Source: Artemia franciscana (Eukaryota > Arthropoda > Branchiopoda > Anostraca > Artemiidae). Taken from it: 64,000 bases of DNA. The notes under the pieces were generated by a model that worked only from the letters and a program-made list of their open reading frames with translations, searched no databases and had not been told where the DNA came from. The position numbers were made by a program, and so were the translations under genes. The stretch is taken from positions 310,001 to 374,000 of the forward strand of contig NW_027062617.1 in the NCBI RefSeq assembly GCF_032884065.1, in the 5' to 3' direction. Shown one piece after another: positions 56,801 to 64,000 of this stretch (its first letter is position 1; every line of letters begins with the position of its first letter).

Positions 56801-58835
56801 TACTTCCATTTAAATGCTTATGTGTGATGAACAAATAAACGTTCAAATGGCGATAAAGTCCATTTATTATACAGTGAAAACAGACACAAAAGTCTGGACA
56901 GCGAGTATATTCAGTAGAAATTAGCAGAAATATTTCTGCTAAAGACGATCGCTGTGTATGTGGCCAAAATATTCAAACTGTTGTGTCTGTTCTCACTCTC
57001 TAATGACTTGACTTACCTCCATTTAAATGCTTATGTGTGATGAACAAATAAACGTTCAAATGGCGATAAAGTCCATTTATTATACAGTGAAAAAAGACAC
57101 AAAAGTCTGGACAGCGAGTATATTCAGTAGAAATTAGCAGAAATATTTCTGCTAAAGACGATCGCTGTGTATCTGGCCAAAATGTTCAAACTGTTGTGTC
57201 TGTCATCACTCTCCAATGAATTGACTTACCTCCATTTAAATACTTATGTGTGACGAACAAATAAACGTTCAAATGGCGATAAAGTCCATTTATTAGACAG
57301 TGAAAACAGACACAAAAGTCTGGACAGCGAGTATATTCAGTAGAAATTAGCAGAAATATTTCTGCTAAAGACGATCGCTGTGTATGTGGCCAAAATATTC
57401 AAACTGTTGTGTCTGTTCTCACTCTCTAATGAATTGATTTACCTACATTTAAATGCTTATGTGTGACGAACAAATAAACGTTCAAATGGCGATAAAGTCC
57501 ATTTATTATACAGTGAAAACAGACACAAAAGTCTGGACATTTTGACCACTTGGACAGCGACTATATTCAGTACAAATTAGCAGAAATATTTCTGCTAAAG
57601 ACGATCGCTGTGTATCTGGCCAAAATATTCAAACTGTTGTGTCTGTTCTCACTCTCTAATGAATTGACTTACCTCCATTTAAATGCTTATGTGTGACGAA
57701 CAAATAAACGTTCAAATGGCGATAAAGTCCATTTATTATACAGTGAAAACAGACACAAAAGTCTGGACAGCGAGTATATTCAGTAGAAATTAGCAGAAAT
57801 ATTTCTGCTAAAGACGATCGCTGTGTATGTGGCCAAAATGTTCAAACTGTTGTGTCTGTCATCACTCTCTAATAAATTGACTTACCTCCATTTAAATACT
57901 TATGTGTGACGAACAAATAAACGTTCAAATGGCGATAAAGTCCATTTATTATACAGTGAAAACAGACACAAAAGTCTGGACATTTTGACCACTTGGACAG
58001 CGACTATATTCAGTAGAAATTAGCAGAAATGTTTCTGCTAAAGACGATCGCTGTGTATCTGGCCAAAATATTCAAACTGTTGTGTCTGTCATCACTCTCT
58101 AATGAATTGACTTACCTCCATTTAAATACTTATGTGTGACGAACAAATAAACGTTCAAAAGGCGATAAAGTCCATTTATTAGACAGTGAAAACAGACACA
58201 AAAGTCTGGACATTTTGACCACTTGGACAGCGACTATATTCAGTAGAAATTAGTAGAAATATTTCTGCTAAAAACGATCGCTGTGTATGTGGCCAAAATA
58301 TTCAAACTGTTGTGTCTGTTATCACTCTCTAATGAATTGACTTACCTCCATTTAAATGCTTATGTGTGACGAACAAATAAACTTTCAAATGGCGATAAAG
58401 TCCATTTATTAGACAGTGAAAACAGACACAAAAGTCTGGACATTTTGACCACTTGGACAGCGACTATATTCAGTAGAAATTAGCAGAAATATTTCTGCTA
58501 CGATCGCTGTGTATGTGGCCAAAATATTGAAACTGTTATGTCTGTTCTCACTCTCTAATGATCTGATTTACCACAATTTAAATGCTAATATGTGACGAAC
58601 AAATAAACGTTCAAATGGCGATAAAGTCCATTTAATAGACAGTGAAAACAGACACAAAAGTCTGGACATTTTGACCACTTGGCCAGCGACTATATTCAGC
58701 AGAAATTAGCAGAAGTATTTCTGCTAAAGACGATCACTGTATTTGAGGTCAAAATATTCAAACTGTTGTGTCTGTTTTCACTCTCTAATGAATTGACTTA
58801 CCTCCATTTGAATGCTCATTCGTGGACCTTTACTT
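50885..58835. repeat. Satellite array: 36 monomers of 213 or 230 bp
   Basis: Nearly 8 kb of head-to-tail monomers marked by ATAAAGTCCATTTATTA, ACAGACACAAAAGTCTGGAC, the perfect 18-bp palindrome AGCAGAAATATTTCTGCT, GACGATCGCTGTGTATGTGG, TTCAAACTGTTGTGTCTGT and CTCTCTAATGAATTGA. Using the AAGTCC word as anchor, spacing is either 213 or 230 bp. The 17-bp difference is TTTTGACCACTTGGACA, lying between two TGGACA words. Monomers are very similar in the middle and diverge at both ends (first unit near 50921, last near 58624). Segments repeat at fixed offsets of 1755 and 4166 bp, showing higher-order duplication. No coding role is seen. Confidence 0.95.
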
Positions 58836-59425
58836 TTTTTTTACCAGGCAAAAGATTTAAACATTTGGAAACCGTAAAATGTCTGGAGAGCATAATCATA
58901 TTTGAATATGTATTATTATAGTAGCCTATTTGAAATTTTTCAGAAGTCTTCTGATATTGGATAAGCTTTGGTTACTTTCTTGAGAAAGTTGAATAAGGAT
59001 CAATTCTCTTCCGACTGCAATGAAGTCATGTGATAAAAATAATTTGTTTGCTTTGTGGACAGCTTTATTGACGCAGTCCGTAAATTACTATTTAATCAAA
59101 CACCTTGTTTTTTTTTTCCCGAAAAGCGAGTAAAAAATCCCAGTTTTTGCTGGATTTCTTTATTTCAGTCCATCAGCTTATCCAAGAGCTAGTTGTATTT
59201 TGAATGAAAATCCAACAGTTTGTCTAGTGCGGGCAAATGTACACAATACATATATCATACTTTTTGTCTGTATCATCCAGGATAGAACAAGCACTACAAT
59301 TGTTGACAGAAAACATATATCATTGGTTTGATGAAAATTTAATAGCTTTGAATGTAAAAAATCGTTTTTTATTGTGTTCTCCCGCATAGGCAAAACTGCC
59401 ATACAGTGACAGAGCTTCAAACATG
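58836..59425. other. No gene recognised
   Basis: AT-rich sequence between the satellite and the LINE fragment. The overlapping - strand frames at 59178-59502 have no family similarity. Confidence 0.4.
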
Positions 59426-59429
59426 TAGG

Positions 59430-59806
59430 GATCCATATCCCTTCCACATGACCGACTTGTTCGATTCCTTGGGATATTTCTGGATGAAAACCTATCTTTC
59501 AAGCGGCATACTGAGTCGATGAGACTAAAGGTTTCTCGAGGCCTTGGAATTATTCGGAAGCTGAAGCGGGTTTTTCCTGTCTCTATTCTTTATCTATTAT
59601 ACTTCTCTCTTATTCACCCTTATTTATGTTACTGCTCGTCAGTGTGGATGTCTACATTTCCATCTTTACTTACACCTTTATATAATCTCCAACTGAAATC
59701 AGAAAAAGTCCTGAAGTCTACCACTCATATCTCTGTTGAACATTTGAAGATTAAAGATATTCATACATTACACCTCTCTTTCATTGCATTTCAATATTTC
59801 CGTTGA
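59430..59806 (+). mobile_element. LINE reverse transcriptase C-terminal fragment
   Basis: An open frame reads DRLVRFLGIFLDENLSFKRH, SRGLGIIRKLKRVFPVSIL, then LIHPYLCYCSSVWMSTFPSL to a stop at 59804-59806. LGIFLD-x-NLSF and HPYL-x-YCSSVW are the conserved blocks after the RT fingers and palm in CR1/Crack-type LINEs, matching LGVYLD and HPYLSYCCSVWG in the LINE at 8.3-11.7 kb, but the sequence is clearly a different element. The catalytic domain is missing and the end differs from a full ORF, so it is a 5'-truncated relic. Confidence 0.75.
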
Positions 59807-59867
59807 TACCTTCCAACAAGCTTTTCTGGCCTACTTGAGCTTGTTAGAATTGTCAGTCCTTATGAAA

Positions 59868-61372
59868 TTAAATAAAAAAAAACTAATTTTTTTAGCTGAA
59901 AGTAAGGAGCGACATTAAAACTTAAAACGAACAGAAATTACTCCGTATATGAAATGGGTTGTCCCCTCCACAATCCCTCGCTCTCTACGCTAAAGCTTTT
60001 AATTGTTTTAAAAAGTAGAATTGTGGCAAAAAGTCAAACTTTAGTGTAAAGAGCGAGGGATTGCGGAGTGGACAACCCATTTCATATACGGAGTAATTTC
60101 TGTTCGTTTTAAGTTTTAATGTCGCTCCTTACTTTCAGCTAAAAAAATTAGTTTTTTTTTAATTTAATTTCTGAACGTTTTTGAATTAATGCATGTTTGG
60201 TTTTGGCTCTCCGCACATAAATTATTAAAATGAAATTTGTATATTAATTCTTTTTTTGGCTAAATGACTTTCTCTTAGTTTTGATCAGACGATTTTGAGA
60301 AATAAGGGGTGGAGAAGGAGGCCTAGTTGCCCTCCAATTTTTCGGTTACTTAAAAAGGCAACTAGAACTTTTAATTTTTAACGAACGTTTTTATTAGTAA
60401 AAAATACACGTAACTTAAGAATTAACTTACGTAACAAACTTTCATAACCGTATATTTTTATTATGTATACGAGGGGGTTTGTCCCTCGTTAATACTTCAC
60501 TCTTTACACTAAATCGTAAGTTTTGTCCCAATTCTTTAAGAATGACCCCTGAATCAGAAAGGCCGTAGAATAAATAGTTGAAATTACTAAAAATACTTTA
60601 GCATAAAGAGCAAGGTATTTATCTCCTTCTAAATACCTCGCTCTTTATGCTAAAGAATTTTTAGAACCCCTCATATGCGTAATAATCTCTGTTCGTTTTA
60701 AGTTTCAATGCTACTTCTTCCTTTCATTTGAAGAAACGTTTTCATGTTTATTTTTCATTGTTTTCTTATAGTAATGCTAGAGAGTCCTGCGCCCTTTTCA
60801 TTGAATTTTTCTTCCCCCTTGACAGATTCCTCCAAGGAAAGATCCTCCAACATAGCCCCCTCTCCTCAGTCCCACCCCCAAACAAAATAAAATCCTGCTG
60901 AAAACGTCTGTACACTTCCCAATAACCATTACTATATGTAAACACTGGTCAAAGTTTGTAACTTGCAGCCCCTCCCCCAAGGATTGTGGGGGAGTAAGTC
61001 ATCCCCAAAAGACATAGTTATTATGGTTTTCGACTATGTCGAACAAAATGGCTATCTCAAAATTTTGATCCGTTGACCTTGGGAAAAAAATGAGCGTGGG
61101 AGGGGGCCTAGATGCCCTCCAATTTTTTGGTCACTTAAAAAGGGCACTAGAAGTTTTCATTTCCGTTAGAATGAGACATCTTGCGATATTCTAGGGCCAC
61201 TTGGTCGATACGATGACCCCTGGGGAAAAAAAAAACAAAAACAAACAAATAAACACGCACCCGTGATTTGTCTTCTGGCAAAAAATACAAAATTCCACAT
61301 TTTTGTAGATAGGAGCTTGAAACTTCTACAGTAGGGTTCTCTGATACGCTGAATCTGATGGTGTCATTTTCT
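59868..61372 (+). mobile_element. Fold-back family, copy G (subfamily 2, 3' truncated)
   Basis: It starts AAATTAAATAAAAAAAAACT. The module arms are about 59885-60000 and 60030-60160, with ATGGGTTGTCCCCTCCAC as in copy F. Near 60596-60663 a second hairpin, CTTTAGCATAAAGAGCAAGG against CCTCGCTCTTTATGCTAAAG, is nearly perfect. The body follows to TCTGATGGTGTCATTTTCTT at about 61370, where family similarity stops. The terminal hairpin is absent. Confidence 0.78.
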
Positions 61373-62940
61373 TAAAAAAATTAAATGAAATTAAGATTTA
61401 TATTGTTATTTATATTGTTTAATTATTTAGATTTAATTCAGTTAATTAATTACTTAGATTGAATTAAAATATTTAGACTTGGGTGTTGTGAGTCTTGGAT
61501 CCTCGATGTATATTTTTTTTCTTTTTTTCTTTTATTGATTTTTTAAGTATCATTTTTTAAGTTGGAGGTGCGGAGATCAGATGTACTCGGGTGAGGATTG
61601 GTGAGTAGAATCTAAATATATTTTAAGCGTGAATGTATTTAACGAATGTTATTTATATTTTTTTTCAAATAATGGGCCATTGATCCCTTTGGGATAGCTT
61701 TGTTTGTAAATGGATTCATACTGATAATAAAAGGAACTTGAACACGGAAAATTCGGGCCCGGTACTTTTTCTAGGCTGGCACAATCTTGAATTTTAGTAG
61801 AATTTTAAATATTAGGAACATTGGTTGATTTGACAAAGCTCAAGAAAAGAAAATATGAAAATCTTCTCAAAGTTGAGGAGTTTTGATGCATATCCAAAAA
61901 CGTTAGAAGATTTCCAAGTTCAAACATATGGTGGAGCTGCAAGTAAGCGATTGTGTCATGGTCTAGGGCAGGGGTGAACAATTGCTTGCTAGACAAACTT
62001 TCTTTAATAATAATAAAAGAAATGTTACAGTTAGATTAATTAAAATTGAAGGGTTTCACGTTCTCTTAGAAAGTAATTGTGTTAGGTGAAATAGTCATTA
62101 AGAAATAAATCTAGAATCTAATGGCCCAAATGCCCAGGGAAGGTGTTTTAAGCTACTAAGCCTATCTATAAATTTAGTGATAACATGGATAATGGTTTGG
62201 CTCCTCCAAAAGAAACTATAAAATTTTGAAAATAACTTAAAAAAATTATAAAACACTTAATTGGAATGTAGGATATCATTGTTTAAAGCATTCAGTTTCA
62301 TCTGTTTCCCCCTTAATGTTCAAATATATAGGCCTTACCCAAACTGTAAATTCTTCATGAATAATGAGGGCTAACCACTAACATAGAACCAAATATTCAA
62401 TTAATTACATAGAGGCTAGTTAGATTCACCACTTAATTCCCTTTTTATGTTCTTTCAAAATACAATAGTTGTTTCAGTTGCAAATCCAATTTAAGACCTC
62501 AATTGGGCCCTAAGATGACTCCTAATTCCATAGAAATCACTTAGACACAGTGCTTTTCACATTTAATAGTCTCTTTTTCATTGACATTAGTTTTGGAAAG
62601 CTTAATTTCCATCATTTCAGTTGGATATTAAGCTATTGCAACTCTTTTTTATTTTAATTTAAAGAAATACATTTACAAATCTTTAAAACTTTACAAGTCA
62701 GGACTAAGCAAAATTATAAGGCTCAGAACACCTCTCTTGCATTTTAGCAGTTGTTAAATATTGTTCACATATAGCTAAACATATAGTTAAAATATTATTC
62801 TTTTAGGTCATTTTTGTCCATGGGTCTATTTAGGTCAAATGGGTGAATTCTATGCTATTAGCCTATAAACAAAGTGGGTAGGACTGGTAAGACTTCATGG
62901 TAAGTCTATCCTTTTCTTTGTTTTTGCATAGATTTATTTG
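61373..62940. other. No gene recognised
   Basis: AT-rich sequence with a TTAATTAATTACTTAGATT-type simple stretch near 61385-61480 and no supported gene. The 63-codon - strand frame at 61805-61996 has no recognised domain. Confidence 0.4.
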
Positions 62941-62944
62941 ACCT

Positions 62945-63185
62945 TTAAGCAGGGAATGAGTTGGATGAATGTCCAATTGAATGGAGTTGAGTTTCATGTG
63001 GGTTCATATTAATGGAGCTTGAGTTGAACAAAAGTTCTCTTAAACAGTGGTTGAGTTGTATAAAAGTTTTGTTGCATGAGGTTTAGTTGCATGATCTTTA
63101 GTCAAATAAGATTAAGTTGCACAGGGCCTCACTTGCACAAGGGCAAATTGTACAGAGGTTCAGTTAAACAAGGTTCAGATGCAAT
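62945..63185 (+). repeat. Degenerate minisatellite, ~16-17-bp unit
   Basis: A loose unit like AGTTGCACAAGGTTT recurs about 13 times (for example GAGTTGTATAAAAGTTTT, TTGCATGAGGTTTAGTTGCA, TTAAGTTGCACAGGGCC, CACTTGCACAAGGGC, AATTGTACAGAGGTTCAGTT). Units vary widely, so the array is old. Confidence 0.5.
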
Positions 63186-63765
63186 GAAACTTGTTTATAG
63201 ATCATAACCATCTATTTGTAATAAAGCAGAATTTTGTTTTTTAAGCCAAATTACTGCTAGTGCTTAGATATGCAGTTCAGTTTTAAGGCACCACTCACCA
63301 AGGAATTCATATGGCATGTTTACAACATACAAGGAAGTATTTACAGTCATAAAAAACTAAATATATCTTGAAAAACCTTAAAGAATAAATAAAACAAATA
63401 AACATAGTATCAGTTTATACACCTAGTACCAGAAGGGATAAAAGTGGAAAGATGGCTTTAATTGTAACTGCCATGTGTAGTCTCCAAAATCAATAAAAAC
63501 TCAGTCAGCTTAATGTGGCATTTGTTTTTTCAGTATTTTTTCCTCTTTACTTCATATATAAACAAAAACAAAGTTTAGTAATTTTAATACATAATAAATT
63601 ATCTTATTGCCTCTAAACACTATAAATAACTAACCTTGAACTACTATTGACATTTTTAATGCTTTAAACCATCCACAAACAGCTCTCTTATTTTCTTTTT
63701 AGTATTATAATTTTCATAACTAGGTGCACATCTCTTTTAACATCATCACTAATAAAATCAATTCT
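63186..63765. other. No gene recognised; possible 3' UTR of the - strand gene
   Basis: AT-rich. If the frame at 63766-63999 is a terminal exon, part of this stretch would be its 3' UTR. ATTAAA on the - strand (TTTAAT near 63583) is a possible weak polyadenylation signal. Confidence 0.3.
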
Positions 63766-63999
63766 TCAAGCTGCAAATGTTTTCCTCTTAGTTTTGATAA
63801 AATTACATCCTTCTTGTATCACTAGAAATGATCCAATGTGCTTCATTTCCATCTTCCATCCCTTGCTCAGCACTCTTTTAACAGCATGTTGAGCCTCCAA
63901 TGATGGATCAGTCATCAAATTAAAAAATAAATCTTTTTTTATATACACTACATGAAAGACATATTTTTTAAAATGATGTAACTTGGGGAAATAGGTCAC
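63766..63999 (-). CDS. Possible C-terminal coding exon of an unknown gene, cut by the window edge
   Basis: The frame is open from the right edge to a stop at 63766-63768. The part MTDPSLEAQHAVKRVLSKGW followed by KMEMKHIGSFLVIQEG has the look of a folded protein: mixed amphipathic helix, then a strand with KHIGSFLVI, and a basic tail KTKRKTFAA. The first ~25 codons are less convincing and could include an intron acceptor (CTTTCATGTAG on the - strand). I do not recognise the family. It could be a host gene or a repeat-derived frame, and the upstream exons would lie beyond the window. Confidence 0.35.
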   Translation of the reverse strand: MTYFPKLHHFKKYVFHVVYIKKDLFFNLMTDPSLEAQHAVKRVLSKGWKMEMKHIGSFLVIQEGCNFIKTKRKTFAA

Positions 64000-64000
64000 T

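Noticed and set aside
50885-58835. CRISPR-like array
   Set aside because: Units are 213 or 230 bp and almost entirely identical, with no short repeat/unique spacer alternation. This is a eukaryotic satellite.

Overview
The window is AT-rich, intron-rich, repeat-dominated eukaryotic nuclear DNA. The one clearly recognisable host gene is an arthropod-type troponin C: five coding exons on the + strand between 25974 and 43653 encode a 148-residue chain whose four EF-hand loops and C-terminus (EFMEMMTGE) match muscle troponin C of insects and crustaceans. Together with the mix of LINE, Penelope-like, SINE and fold-back elements, this suggests an arthropod. A crustacean such as a branchiopod would fit, but the species is inferred and not proven.

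Layout. 1-5.7 kb: a possible terminal exon (684-755), a tRNA-derived SINE with an 11-bp target duplication, and the first copy (A) of a ~1.7-kb fold-back repeat family. 5.7-11.9 kb: an array of ~290-bp monomers interrupted by a nearly intact LINE with endonuclease and reverse transcriptase domains, broken by one frameshift. 12.1-15.2 kb: a ~3.1-kb near-perfect palindrome. Each arm carries the same cysteine-rich, transposon-like gene fragment, open in the left arm and frameshifted in the right. 15.2-25.5 kb: small inverted-repeat elements, a tRNA-Lys relic, and fold-back copies B, C and D. 25.9-43.7 kb: troponin C, including a 22-bp microexon and long introns filled with fold-back copy E (flanked by a 34-bp direct repeat), LINE relics, CT and TA microsatellites, an ~85-bp minisatellite and long homopolymers. 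44-50.5 kb: a LINE relic, a Penelope-like GIY-YIG fragment beside fold-back copy F, and an exon-like open stretch. 50.9-58.8 kb: a satellite of 36 monomers in two lengths (213 and 230 bp) with higher-order duplications. 59.4-64 kb: a LINE fragment, fold-back copy G, a degenerate minisatellite, and a possible C-terminal coding exon on the - strand at the right edge.

Most short open frames are repeat translations or antisense shadows and are not listed. The observations most worth following are the palindrome with its CXC-type protein, the non-coding fold-back family (two subfamilies, a terminal hairpin and one copy with a 34-bp flanking duplication), and the satellite's two-length and higher-order structure. 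No operon-like or host-defence system was seen.
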